Positions 48,471-59,614 of a stretch of 64,000 bases of DNA are shown piece after piece. The DNA is from Solenopsis invicta. Lineage: Eukaryota > Arthropoda > Insecta > Hymenoptera > Formicidae. Numbering within the stretch: the stretch's first letter is position 1; every line of letters begins with the position of its first letter. The stretch spans positions 8,703,770 through 8,767,769 of the forward strand of contig NC_052669.1 in assembly GCF_016802725.1 (NCBI RefSeq), written 5' to 3'. The notes below the pieces were generated by a model that had not been told where the DNA came from, searched no databases, and saw nothing but the letters and a program-made list of their open reading frames with translations. The position numbers were made by a program, and so were the translations under genes.

Positions 48471-49770
48471 AATAGAAATGAGAAATATACATTTTAAGAA
48501 ATATTGTTAAGGAAATTTATAAGATCGTCTACGTGTTCAAAACTTTCGAACGGCAATAGTGATCTGCTTTCGCTGATCACGACTTCTTTACGTTCTCAAT
48601 ACTTCCAACGGGATAACTTTTCTTCAGTTCGCTAAATTTTTGAAGAATTTTAATAAATCTCCTGTGTTTCATAAAAATATGTCTAATGTGTGAAAAGTGA
48701 TAAAAGAGGTGCAACGTAATTTTTTTTGTCAACCGAATCTGCCATTATAAAACGCGATGCTTAAATTTATGCGTTGTTTATTTCTACATTATGCGCAAAT
48801 TATTCTAGATGGTCTTTACATGCAATATGGACGTTTCTGGCAGCTACTAAGTTACACTACGTCACGTTGGCACAGAATACGTTCGTGCTGTTCATTCAGA
48901 ATGAGGATGATAAGCAGAGAATAAGCAATAAAAAAATAGATTCTCTACATTGCCTGAATAAAATCATTATTTACATGATTTTGCCAGAAAAGTTGATTTT
49001 TTTTTCCTTAGCAGAAAGGATAAAGAACAGAGATACGTTTTACGACAACATCTTTATTTTGTCATGAAAAGAGTTTCCTCTTTTATTGCCTGAAAATATG
49101 AAACATTGCGTCTTTCCTTTATTTACCGATTTATTTTCATGTCAATCGTACAGTCACCGAGTTTATGAGTGCTGCAGCCATCACTTTGCGAGTCATTAAT
49201 AACCGTCGATGTAAACGCCAATTTCAGCAGCATTTACCGTCGACGGAACTCCGCTGCGTCTCAAATTGTTTATTCCTCCATTTCGAGGGAGGAACGGCGC
49301 ATTGCGCGATATTGTCCTAATTATAGCGTTGCGATCAATGAAAAATATCGGACACTTTTTCGAACAATATTTTTCAATCCTTCTCTCGTAATTAGTTTTC
49401 ATAGATTCTTTGAATTAGTCGGTTAAATTGCAATGACCTCAATTTTTCATACAGTGCTATCTTGATAATTTTACGTCTTGAGTTCTCTCTTTTCATTTAG
49501 AAATGTGTCTCGAACGAATGGCTAGAATTAGATTTGAAATTAAAGTTGAATTCAACATTTAGCTCAATTAATTCTCCTCAAGGTTCGTGTAATCCGTTTT
49601 CCTTTTTCATCGATATTCCTATATTCCCATGGGTAGAAAAATCATGATATTACATACATAAGTACGTACATATTTTCACAATATTGTACCGTGTGCATTA
49701 ATTATTGAGATTATTAAACGCTCCATAAAAAGTCGGCGACTTACAAATATATCGTATTTGTCCTGCCATT
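48471..49770. other. AT-rich non-coding stretch
   Basis: No gene recognised. The 97-codon + frame at 48774-49067 and the paired + and - frames at 49.17-49.43 kb have no family resemblance and no splice context. Confidence 0.5.
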
Positions 49771-49776
49771 GCTCAC

Positions 49777-49830
49777 CTCAGAAGGAGAGTATCGCGAAAA
49801 TATCGAAAGCCCAAGAGGAAAAGGCGACAT
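49777..49830 (-). other. Candidate first coding exon (18 codons)
   Basis: On - an ATG at 49830-49828 (A at -3) opens MSPFPLGLSIFSRYSPSE, ending in TCTGAG against the donor GTGAGC at 49776-49771, phase 0. The frame remains open for 14 codons upstream of the ATG to a TAA. I recognise no protein. A different - frame over the same DNA is also open for 67 codons, which reduces confidence. Confidence 0.12.
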
Positions 49831-49839
49831 GCTGGAGAC

Positions 49840-51235
49840 ACGAATCCAGCTTGATCCAAGTTGCGACAGTCTTTAAATGCCCGCTACACCTCTCTCGCGG
49901 CTGGAGTTTCTCGTTACTTCCTCGAAGCACGCACCACCTTTTTACTTCCCTCCTACTTCTGATTCTCACGGATGAGTCCACTAAGTCACTGCGGTCCTTG
50001 ACGTATCATCGTCTCGATTAATTTCGAGTAATCAACGCGCGTTTAGTGACGCGACTCTCGCATCCTTTTTCCGCGGGAAGTTTCAAACGCTCGCAAGATT
50101 GCGATATCTCGCGACGCCTGTGAGATCCTTGTAAAATGTTGCTTCCAGACGCGCTCGACAATAATTATCGTACGCTGATAATTGAAGTTAATGATATAAT
50201 TATTCGTCGCATTTCGGGTTTCACTGCGCAACTACTGTGAAATCGAGGCGCGCGCTCCTTTTAACTTCGCGAAATCCGGCGAGTTTCTTGTTCACATTTA
50301 TTTCGACACGGCGCGTTTATATCGTCTCGAAGAGTATCGGCGATCATGAAATGGGAATTACGGAAAACAGTGTGCGTATGGTATCGACCCGAGTCTTGTC
50401 CTTCAATTTTCGATTACCTTCGCCGAATTGATCTTCCATCTTCGTCGGAAACTCGTAGTGTGAGTTCACTTCCGGTTGACTCAAAGTGCATCATCGTGCG
50501 CGCTTCTTCGGGCCTCAACTTGAAACGTCAAATTCGACGAGGGGAACGGCGTGCGCAACGTTGCCCTAGGTCGCGATCGATCACTCACGTGGCGGGTGCG
50601 ACAACATCAACGTGTCAGTCGCCTTGGACCGTGCCAGAAATGTAAGTAAATCGATGACGAAGTCGGAGTGTCAATCCGCGTCACATTTACACTTTCCGTT
50701 TCAACTTTGAAGTTTTCGAAGATTCGATTGAAAAGCGACTGATATATCGGTCACTCGGTATTAACTATCTGCACATACTGATAACATATAAATGTGCTAA
50801 GCTTTCATATAGCGAAGCGGGAAGGAGTACGAGAATAGAGTTTGATTTGTCTCTCGATAGGTGCAAATGCTCGAGACGACTTTTAATAATCCTCAGGATT
50901 AGAAGACGTATCAAAGTCTTTGAAGACTCACAACTCCGCCTCTCTGTCACGAACGTGACTCGACAAGTAATTAATGTCACGTGAGTTTGACGATACGTTC
51001 ATAAGTTCCTTTCCTGATCACACAATTACCGTTAATTCTATTTTAATAGAAACGTTGCGAAATCCTCGTGATTTCTCTCTTCTACAACAAACATCATCGG
51101 AAGTAGAAGATCCATGCTGCTTCGAAATAGCGTGACCTTCCGTCCGAATTTGTAAAACGAGCAGAGCAGCGCGTTACTGCTCATCTGAAAGTATCCTTAA
51201 GCGATTTCATCGCGTTCTCCAAGTTCGCGCGCTAT
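49840..51235. other. CpG-rich non-coding stretch
   Basis: Overlapping frames on both strands and no domain. On + an initiator-like GTGTCAGTCG at about 50613-50622 is followed, 20 bases on, by a donor-like ATGTAAGT at 50640-50647. Without an upstream acceptor or TATA/DPE this is only a hint of a transcript start. Confidence 0.4.
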
Positions 51236-51239
51236 TGGT

Positions 51240-52130
51240 ACCGCACACCAGGACACTTTCAGACCGCGGATGTTTCCCGCGACTCGTAAAGTCCTCTCTT
51301 CGGTCAGCACTGAGACAACAGCTGCCTGCTGGTCAAGAATCGAACACGACCTTCAGTCTTCTTGTCCCAATGCGGAAGGAATTTCGCGAGTCCCCCGAAA
51401 AGGTTGGGATTTCGCGCGCGCTGCTCCGTCTCGCGATGCTGCACTCGACTCACGTGGCGACCCGGTCTGAACCCTGTCGGCGGTGACCACTTCCTCGGAT
51501 AGTCGACCAATCGGCTGCGCGCCAGGACGCCTCGAGCTACGATCGTGGGTCCTCGTCCGCGGTCGGCTGCGCTCGGTAGCCGTTCATCTCCGTCGCACTC
51601 ATGCGTTTACTCACGCGTGTGTATACGTGCGTGCGTGTGCCGCGTGGTCGGCGGCGGCGGCGGCGGCGACAGCGGCGGTGGTGGCGGCGATGACGGTGGC
51701 GATGGCGGTGGCGGTGGCGGTGGCGGTGGTGACGGCGGTGGTTAAGCACCAACGTCCGTAACCACTTTTTGAACTGGTCTCGGGCAGTCGCGGAGACAGA
51801 TCGCGGCGACGCCTACAACCAGAACGATGTGGACGTCCAGGACCGACCGTAGTCCTGGTACCGCTTCTTCCGATCTCCGCACGCATGAAAGCACGCGCTG
51901 TCTCGCATCGAGCGTGCGCCTCGTCCAGCGTCCGACACGATACTACCTCACTCCCCTTCCTCTCTCTCTTTCTCGCTCTCCCTACGCCCCCTCCACCGCC
52001 TCCTCCATTCGCTCCGTCTCCCTCTGGTCGCGATCACCCGCGCGGGTAGGGAGGATGTGGGGAGAACTACTCTCTGGTAGCCGCTCATTAAACGCCGCGC
52101 GGTGACGTCAGGAGCAACGATACTATCGAA
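51240..52130. promoter_or_regulatory. CpG-rich promoter-like block with a consensus CRE
   Basis: About 900 CpG-dense bases contain initiator-like TTCAGTC near 51351, a GGCGGT repeat (51646-51742), a C/T-rich run at 51945-52030 and a palindromic TGACGTCA at 52103-52110, the consensus site for CREB/ATF-type bZIP proteins. Overlapping frames on both strands are low complexity (poly-Gly, poly-His/Arg, poly-Ala/Val). It may hold a bidirectional or - strand promoter. The direction cannot be fixed from the sequence. Confidence 0.25.
51646..51742. repeat. (GGCGGT)n/(GGCGGC)n imperfect repeat
   Basis: Nearly 100 bases of GGN triplets, mostly GGC and GGT. Reads as glycine-, valine/alanine- or histidine/arginine-rich in chance frames. 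Confidence 0.9.
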
Positions 52131-52134
52131 ATCC

Positions 52135-54595
52135 GCGAGAGAGAGAGAAAGAGAGGCGGCATCTGTTCGCGCCTCTCGCTGCCGTAATTGATCCCAGTGT
52201 ATGCGATCATGATTGATGAATAGATAGCTGAAGTTTAGGTGGAAATTTTAACGAATTCGCATCAGGAAAGAGATACGGAGGACGGCAGAAACCTTTGCAC
52301 GCAACAAAATCAACTCACTGCAACAGTTCCATGGAATGTTTCCTACCTATTCTGTCAATTATTAAATACAATGGAAGCAATTGCTAAATAGTGTCGCTTT
52401 ATGCTCTAATTTATTTTTACTCCAATTACACACTTGTGTCTTGATTTCACTATTATTTTTGGCACGTCATCTGTTTCGTTCTTGGGTAAAATTACATCGA
52501 ATTAAAGCACCTCCTCCTCCTCCTTCCTCGCATGATGATGAGCACCGTTTTGATATAGTGTTTCCAGTAGAGCTAGGAAGGAATGCTGGTTTGTAATTGG
52601 CAGAGGAATCTGTGATGCTGGAACGCTGATCATATAGACATCTTTTTCTCTTGTTCTCTTGTCATTGAACATCCGTGTTTTTCTCTTTCGCACGTATCTG
52701 TTTACAATTATTAGCGTACAGTCTTCGTCAAAAAGTTATCGCTAGATAATCGTTTTAGCATTGTATGCATTTATAAAACGAACGTTTCGGTGACGTCAAG
52801 AATCCCGTTCTGTATGACATAATTCACACAGGCAAACAATCTAATTGACATAGTTGCAAAGTAGAACTTTGTAACAGTCGCTATTGATCATCCGAGAATG
52901 AGTAAAGTGGAAGGAAAGGTCATTGATTGCTTATGCGTCCTGAGAGATCAAGCGTAAAAGTCCGCAAAAGAACAAAGTAGTTTTCGCAATTTGTAAAATC
53001 CCTTGTTAAACGGAAGAACTTCACCGCGCTGTGAAACATTAATTGAGTTTCCGAAACGGGAAAAAGAGTCCTAGAAATATTTGAAATCTAGAAACAGCCA
53101 ATAAACACACTCCCTCGATAGAATTATCGTTTACTAAAGATTTCTGTTCGCTGTATCTCTTTCGATACAGATTTGTCAAATTAAAAAAAAATAAAGCTTC
53201 AGACATTTCATTGATCATAACTCATTAATCATGCTGCGACTGATTAGGGTAATTATTATCACATTCGAATATTATCTAGATAACTTTAGATGTCTCTTTT
53301 AAGAATCTTAAAGAATTCTTATTAAAAAAAAAAAAACCCAAAAGAAATTGCGCATAAAGAAATAGCGGAACATTCACGTGAATAATTTCGATGCTATCAG
53401 GACTAACGCAAAGAAGATAGACGCCGGCTACAGAATCATCACATGGGCGACATTAGCGATAGGAAGTGCAATTTTAATTTGCGGAAGAAACGTCAGGGAA
53501 GAGCGCGCGATTGCGGCGCGAGAACGATGGACGAACCGGAGAGAGGATGTCGCCGTGGGTGGTCCGTCTAAAACGTCCGTAGCTACTTGGAAATGGATTT
53601 TGCCGCGCTCGCGACGTCCACCGCTATTTAAAGATGAGGTGTACAAGCCGAGACTGTATTCTTTTCCCTCCTGCCTTCGAACCGCGCGCTTGTCCGTCTC
53701 CCTTCAGCACGTGACTTCGGCTGGTGGAAAACGCCGTGAGTGCAAAGACACCTTTCACGCGATACCATCGTCGGCGGTAATCACCGGGGCGAAAGGTCCC
53801 GGCACTTAAGGCTCGGGGTTTCGTCTTCGGGTTTTGTAATGAGAGGCGCGGCGGCGTCGTGTATTTATTTTCAATAAACGCACTGACGTCCGGCGCGGAT
53901 CGAAACGAGTTAGACCTCGCGGAGCGCGTGAATGTAGATGTTAACGACGAGTATCTCTCTCTTTCTCTCTCGGTCACGATTAGGGATAATATTATTATTG
54001 TCAAGCGTAGCCGCGCGAAGAAGAATCGGAGAGTGGAAACGTGACTCTGCCAGCCGGACACGACACTCTCTTTATCCACTTAAATTTGTGAACTTCGCCA
54101 CGCAGGCACTATGTGACACACACGATCGTTGGGCTTATCTTACTATCCGTTTGTAAGCGCCAAGTGCACTCACCGCTGAAACCTCGGCTCTGCGGATGAC
54201 TTTCTTTATGGATCAAGTTTGATTATCTGTGTTGATGTGTGCTTTATGCAACAGGATCGATCGTACAAAGAAGAATATCTTTTATGCCGATAGATAAGAG
54301 GTTGTTTCAATAGCGAGATGACACGTGCTACGATAGCAGTAAAATTTATTCGCGTTGTATTTTTAGAATTAGAGACATCGTGTACACGCATGTTAATATT
54401 TAAATACCCAAAGTTATCCGATTTAAGAGTGACTAGAATATTTATTCCAGGAGAGTCACAATTTGACGTTTCTTAAAGGGTAATTTGATATTCTCGGCTT
54501 CTTCGCGGCCGTCACGAAGAATCCTTTCGACGTGAAGTAATCGACATGTTCAACGAATTTTCTTTAACGAATCAAATTTGGCAGCGACCAAAGTA
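52135..54595. other. Non-coding mosaic
   Basis: A GA-rich run lies at about 52136-52157. AT-rich at 52.2-53.4 kb, with A-runs near 53192 and 53325. CpG-rich at 53.4-54.2 kb, where a 143-codon + frame (GTG start, 53378) and a 151-codon - frame overlap. The + frame has one hydrophobic patch (TWATLAIGSAILIC) but no ATG, domain or splice borders. On - a donor-like GCGGTGAGTGC lies near 54170, without an open upstream frame. Confidence 0.45.
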
Positions 54596-54599
54596 ACAT

Positions 54600-54940
54600 A
54601 AAACCGACATTTATAGGAGCTTACGTTAACGTGACGTAAGCATACCCTCGACGTCTAGGCGAGCTGACACCGCGTTAAGTATAATAATACGTAACGGATA
54701 TCGTAAGCGTGGCTTTCATAGCGTTACGTTAGATATAGGTACTATGCGCTTTCACCGGAAAGTATTATCAATGAGTTCACGTCTAAAGGCGGAACGTGTG
54801 GTGCGGCTCGAAATATCCGGCGCTCGCGGCGCTAAAGCTCGCGCGATCCGCGCGAGTTGACGCGATAATTATTGCGGATTACCCGCCTACCTGCCGCAAT
54901 CTGTACTTAATTGGCGGATAATCGTTTAAATAAGCCAAGT
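54600..54940. promoter_or_regulatory. Palindrome-rich candidate regulatory block
   Basis: GCTTACGT, 7-base loop, ACGTAAGC forms a hairpin at 54619-54641. CTCGCGCG, loop ATC, CGCGCGAG forms a second at 54838-54856. Between and after are GCGTTACGTTAG, GATAATTATTGCGGATTACCCGCC (a GGATTA-type core within a GCGG/CCGC frame) and CTTAATTGGCGGATAATCG. The density of palindromes and homeodomain-type cores suggests a regulatory element. Confidence 0.25.
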
Positions 54941-54944
54941 ATTC

Positions 54945-57900
54945 TCGGCGGGACGAGTGGCCAGGCAGTTTCGGATTAAAGTGGGTCGGCCGATACACAC
55001 GCGGGGATACGGGATTAGAAAAGCGCTGAAATTATCCTTAACGTTTCTCGCTAGAACGGCAGACCGCGCAGGCACTACGCGTGTCTCGTTCGCGGTTTCA
55101 TGGCGAACCATATGCTACGACGAGGAAATTATCTATGAACCGGCTTCCACGCACGAGCAGTTGCCATCCGAAAATAGCTGACGTTTTCCTCCGAGACGCG
55201 CTGAATTTCAGAAACAATTGTAAAATCGCACCGAGGCGACGCTGATTTTACGCAGTTTCTTTAATATCGATGACTGGTAAAATATGAAAGAATTTAGGAA
55301 AGCATGAACGGCAATAGGATCGCACACGTGTGGTTCGATGTGTAACATACGAAATACAGGTAATATTAAACATTAAGTAGAAATAATTTAAAAGTAACTC
55401 GAAATATCGGTATTCCCTCTCTAAAACATACGAGAAATTCGATAAATCCACTTAAATAACAAGTCGCAACACGAGATGAATAGCGCGAAATTTCAATCAT
55501 AAAAGATCGTTTCGCGTACTGACGCTTCCAACATAGCTGGACTATAAGCTAGACCGGAGGTGAGCTCCGACGCGCTGGCAAATGCTCGAAAGTTTAACAA
55601 TCGCTTCTTGTCAATTAGCATCACACGGCTCGTCGTGATTTATCGCGGAACCGGTTGGGTTATTGGACGCCTTAACGTTGTGTCTTACGCGGTTATTTCG
55701 AACGTACGGCGCCGGCACCTACATTACAAAAGCGGCCGATTAATTAAAGTCGAAACATCCGCGCCTCGAAATAGAGAGCCCCGAGACGCCCGCGTCCCAA
55801 ATACGCGCGCGCACGTTCCGGTATCGCCGCAGTAATTATTTCGGATAAATTGTGCACCACCTACGCCCCGGCAGGCGCAACGATCCGCGCAACTCCGCTC
55901 CGCAGTCGAAGTCCGCGGAACATTTGTGACCCGAAATAGCACGCGCCCGCACACGTATCGCCCCGGTACACGCTACACTTCTCATTGTTTTTCTTGGACT
56001 GTGCAAGGTCGATCGCGGTGCAGCAGTCGCGTCGCCGCTAATGAAGAAGCTGTTTTCCATAAAGACGCTTCGATGAACTGGGACACTTTATCCAAATCAC
56101 AATTAATATTTCCGAGTAAACTTCAAAGTATCGCGAAACGTTAAGAGAAGAAAAAAAAAGGGTAGATCGTCTGGCGGTGAAAGAATCATCTTATTGAGGA
56201 TGCAGCGTAGAACATTTCGAATCCAAAAATATTAAAGACTGACTCTTCGGTCGACTTCAATACTCCACGTGAGCTCGCTTCTCTCCTTTCCCCCCACCTG
56301 ATGTCATTAGCACATTCGAGTTCCCGCTAGAGACGTCTCGCCGCTCCAAGATAGCTCCGAGAAGCGAAGGGAAAACGGTAAAATGTGTTTACTCAAGTGT
56401 TCATTAGTACTCGCGGCATAGGCGACTATTTGGCGGGCTCAACTATAATTAGTTAACGACATCCACCGGCGATCTTGAGGCAGACCCCACTTTAGCCGAC
56501 GTCGATTCGGGTCGCGCTCAATTCACGGCGGAAATGATTATCATATAGAATCGCGAGCGAGATATTTCCCGAGACGGATGAATCGGAGGGTCTAAGAAGG
56601 ACGATTAACGATGATCATTAGTCGGCGGAAGAGCAGGGCGGAAGGGTAAAAAGAAACGATAGGGGAGAACGAAAGCGGCAGCAGCGGGGGTTGAGGCTGT
56701 TTCGCCGGCGAGTAATTTGATCGAACGGGTCGAATTAGCGACAGAGCGAAAACTCGTCTAAGGAGCGCACGTAGGAGGAGAGAAGATGATGCCCATTCTC
56801 CCTCCACTTCCTCTCCACGTCCCTCGCTTTCTCTCACTCTCACTCGCTCTCTTTCTCTTTCTTTCTCTCTCCACCCATACGCTATAAACGTACAGCTCAG
56901 AATTAGCGTGGCCGGCACATGCTAAACATTCAATAAAGCGCTCGAAAACCGTCCGAGATAATCGTAATCATAAATAATCGGGGCCTAAATATACATCGGA
57001 GCTCGCGGTAATGCGCTCGCGAAACCTATCTCTCTCTTTCTCTCTTTTCCTCTCTCTCTTTCTCGAGTACCAACTGCCGTCCGCGAGCCGTTAACGCGTA
57101 TGGAAATCGGCTGCTACCGGGTGATCGCCTGTTTCCTCTCCTTTTTCGTCTTCCTTTTGCCCCCCTCGTCCTTTCCTGCGTTTCTGTTTCCGCGCGCGCG
57201 CACTTTTCTCTGACATCGCTCCCGCGCCGCACCTCTTACAGGAAAGAAAAAAGATAATGGTCCGCCGTGTGCGTTTTGCGTAATGAATCGGCCATCATTA
57301 GCATATAGATGCCACGGTTAGGCCGGATAACCGGATGACGAAGCGGCGACCGGGATGGAATTGTATCGGGTTACAAACGTGCATTACGAATTACCTCGTC
57401 GCCGCGATCGACTCGAAATTAAGCTACGAGACGGAAGGCAGATGTCGGAACACCTGACTCTTTTTAAATCGTGTCTTCAAATAAGATGCAATCTCTGCAA
57501 TTTGAATTAATTAACGCCATAGTGAATGAAAATTAGAACAGACGTCTTTTGACGTCTTCTTTACGATTTTATAAACATCAATAAAAACTTCCTACATACA
57601 TGTATTTTTTTACTACTTAATGCTCTGTATGAATAATCAATTTGTAATCGGCAGATCTCGATTTAAAACTCGTTTCTTGTATATTTCTAAGTGGTTAAAA
57701 TTAGCGAAACTTTTGGTGAAAAAGTTATACATAAGGGTGTAGTGATTGAATTTACTGTGAAAAAGAAAAGACTCTAAAAATTGGTATTTAAACAATTTTT
57801 TAATTTCATTAAAAGAAATAAAATTGATTTTTATCTTATTTTAGGCTTGATTTTGATACAACTGTCTTTGAATTTTCGAATTTTAAGTATTTTCAAGTGA

Positions 57901-58130
57901 CAAACCCATTATAAAGAAAGAAAACATACGGAAAAGATTCAAAAGTGATTACAATTTGTCGTGGTTATTCAACAATATTAGAACGTGGTAAAGGAAAAAG
58001 ACCGAAAAAGACTTAAATGGAACTAACGGAACTCTTAAATCTAACTAGAATTCTTAAAAAAGAATGACCCTACGGGTGTTGACAGCTTTTGTCACATACA
58101 TTTTGTTCCCATACATTCTGTTCAAAGGCT
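54945..58130. other. Non-coding mosaic
   Basis: CpG-rich at 54.95-56.35 kb and 56.4-57.45 kb, the latter with C/T-rich runs near 56820-56870 and 57028-57065. AT-rich from 57.48 to 58.13 kb. GACGTCTTTTGACGTC at 57541-57556 is a doubled AatII-type palindrome. Numerous overlapping frames of 60-110 codons without support. Confidence 0.5.
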
Positions 58131-58131
58131 C

Positions 58132-58422
58132 CTAAATATCATAATAATCACAAGACACCATATAAATATCGTATTCGCAACTTTCTGCGGATATGATGAT
58201 GAATACACTCACAGTAGTGAGAGATTGATGCTCCAAATTATGGAAAACAAAATTACGATTAGGTAAGCTGTCATCAAGTGCGCAATAATGATTAATAGTT
58301 AGATTTAGCGTACTCTTCACGGTAGGACGCAATATCGGGGCTTTTCGTACACAAACGGACATATGGTCGGTTGGCTCAACACATTTAGACACATTTGCAT
58401 CACAATACTCAAGTCTGCCCAA
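58132..58422 (-). pseudogene. Unidentified small open frame of coding appearance, possibly TE-derived
   Basis: On - a 96-codon frame runs to a TAG at 58134-58132. It has no ATG at its left end (the first counted codon is TTG); the first in-frame ATG is 21 codons in. Unlike the CpG-rich frames elsewhere, its codons look ordinary (CDANVSKCVEPTDHMSVC near the start, EYDIYMVSCDYYDI at the end), with several cysteines and many Asp. The frame continues upstream into a GA-rich run without a stop. I recognise no family. It could be a decayed transposon protein fragment, the last exon of a host gene, or chance. Confidence 0.2.
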
Positions 58423-58439
58423 GCCACGATCCTCTTCTC

Positions 58440-58476
58440 TCTCATTCTCTCTCTTTCTCTTTCTCTACCTTTCGCC
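58440..58476. repeat. (TC)n-rich run
   Basis: TCTCTCATTCTCTCTCTTTCTCT-type low-complexity pyrimidine run, just left of the small + frame at 58.75 kb. Confidence 0.7.
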
Positions 58477-58749
58477 CGAACTACACCTTTTTCCTCACTC
58501 TATTACACGTATGTACACAGGGCGTAGTCTATGTCGATAATGGCACTTCGTCGAGAGAGAAAGAGATAAAGAGAACGAGAGATCAAAAAGCGGGAGGCGA
58601 GACAAAATGTCGCAGTTTTCGAATTTACGATTTTTCGAACATCAAAGGGTTCTTTTTTCTTCAAATTCTTTTGTTTCACATATTCTTTAACAGCATAGAA
58701 AATACAGAAATCCCAGACATTTGAATATTTTATGTCAAAATAAATAACC

Positions 58750-58941
58750 ATGCCTAATGGTGATCCTAAAAAAAAAAGAAAAATTGACAAACAGACAATC
58801 AGACAGTCTCGAGATAAAACTGCCAATAGCCATAAGTCAAATCCAGATTGTACATGCGAGAAGTTAAGTGAAAAGAAATGTTTCTGCTGCTTTATGAAAT
58901 TACATTTTCTATTAAGTACACATGTTACTTTCATTTATTGA
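58750..58941 (+). pseudogene. 63-codon ATG frame with basic NLS-like start and Cys cluster, possibly a truncated TE protein
   Basis: ATG at 58750 in good context (AACCATGC), with in-frame stops just upstream, so the start is natural. The protein begins MPNGDPKKKRKID, an SV40-type nuclear-localisation-like basic run, continues with polar residues (QTIRQSRDKTANSHKSNP), then has a cysteine group CTCEKLSEKKCFCC at about residues 36-49, a hydrophobic tail and TGA. From memory, insect transposon-associated proteins often start with a basic region followed by a CxC...KCF cluster, but they are several hundred residues long. If this is one, it is cut off right after the cluster. Antisense frames here are shadows. 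Family assignment uncertain. Confidence 0.25.
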
Positions 58942-58967
58942 TTAGAAACTGACGCGATATTTATCGT

Positions 58968-58996
58968 CATTATTTAAATCTCGCCATTATTTAAAT
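58968..58996. repeat. 12-bp direct repeat, period 17
   Basis: CATTATTTAAAT occurs at 58968-58979 and 58985-58996, directly after the small + frame. Confidence 0.75.
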
Positions 58997-59294
58997 ATCT
59001 TGTTTCATAAGAGATTTACTTGCAATGAAATCTTACGTGTTGAAATAATCACATTTTGATTACATTAAGTGTTTGTAGTGCTATTATTTTAATTAAGATA
59101 AGATAGAAAACTGTTAAATTCAAAAGAAACTTTAACCGATGACGTAGAGAACAAAAATACGATATTATTTTAAAAGAAAAAAATATGGCAAAGTAAATGA
59201 AAAAAGCTGATCTTTTTCAAAATTGCAAAACATTTTCCGCGAAAAAAAGACTAATTGTAAACAGAATGCGGATTAGGCGAGACATCAGATCCCT

Positions 59295-59536
59295 ATTCTG
59301 TAACTCCTAACAATGCGGATATGGTTCTATTGTTTTTATCTAGGAAGAATTCTGTAACTTTCAATGACAGTTCAATATCCTTGTTGCAACTTTTTTTATT
59401 TTATATGATATCTGAACAAGTATAATGATATCGACATTGTTAAGAATTACAAGAATCCCGGTATTTTATATGGTAAAAAGCTACGCAATGACAATCTAAC
59501 GATACCGACACCGTCGTTAAAAATTACAAAACAGGG
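59295..59536. repeat. Three diverged copies of a 30-40 bp unit in mixed orientation
   Basis: The unit ATTCTGTAACTCCTAACAAT followed by GCGGATATGG lies on + at 59295-59324. Related copies lie on - at 59425-59460 (+ strand reads ATGATATCGACATTGTTAAG and on) and 59498-59536 (AACGATACCGACACCGTCGT and on). The two - copies align along their whole length with scattered mismatches. The first - copy ends next to GAATCCCGGTAT, which resembles the 3' part of tRNA-Glu. May be fragments of a tRNA-related SINE or of a foldback element. Confidence 0.35.
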
Positions 59537-59580
59537 TTCCTGAGACAGGCAAAAGTAATATTTCAAATAAAAAATATAAA

Positions 59581-59614
59581 TCCGATATGGTCTAGTGGCT
59601 AGGATATCTGGCTC
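59581..59614 (+). pseudogene. Truncated tRNA-Glu fragment (5' half only)
   Basis: TCCGATATGGTCTAGTGGCT continuing to GATATCTGGCTC matches the first 34 bases of insect tRNA-Glu (from memory) with one difference, G for C at position 4. It includes the acceptor 5' strand, the D arm with a complete A box (TGGTCTAGTGG) and the left side of the anticodon stem. Similarity stops inside the anticodon loop, and no T arm, B box or 3' acceptor strand follows. Instead CGCGTTTC and a T7 run (about 59623-59629) come next. It cannot make a working tRNA. A break in the anticodon loop is what a retroposed tRNA half, or a truncated tRNA retropseudogene, would leave. Confidence 0.75.

Noticed and set aside
53378..54079. 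143-codon + and 151-codon - frames
   Set aside because: They overlap in CpG-rich DNA. The + frame lacks an ATG, and its hydrophobic patch alone is not evidence of a gene.
54171..54250. Strong donor-like GCGGTGAGTGC on -
   Set aside because: Upstream acceptors are weak, and all frames behind the best one (ACACAG) contain stops.
58503..58934. 143-codon - frame
   Set aside because: Antisense shadow of the better-supported + frame at 58750-58941. Its Phe/Leu richness comes from A-rich codons on +.
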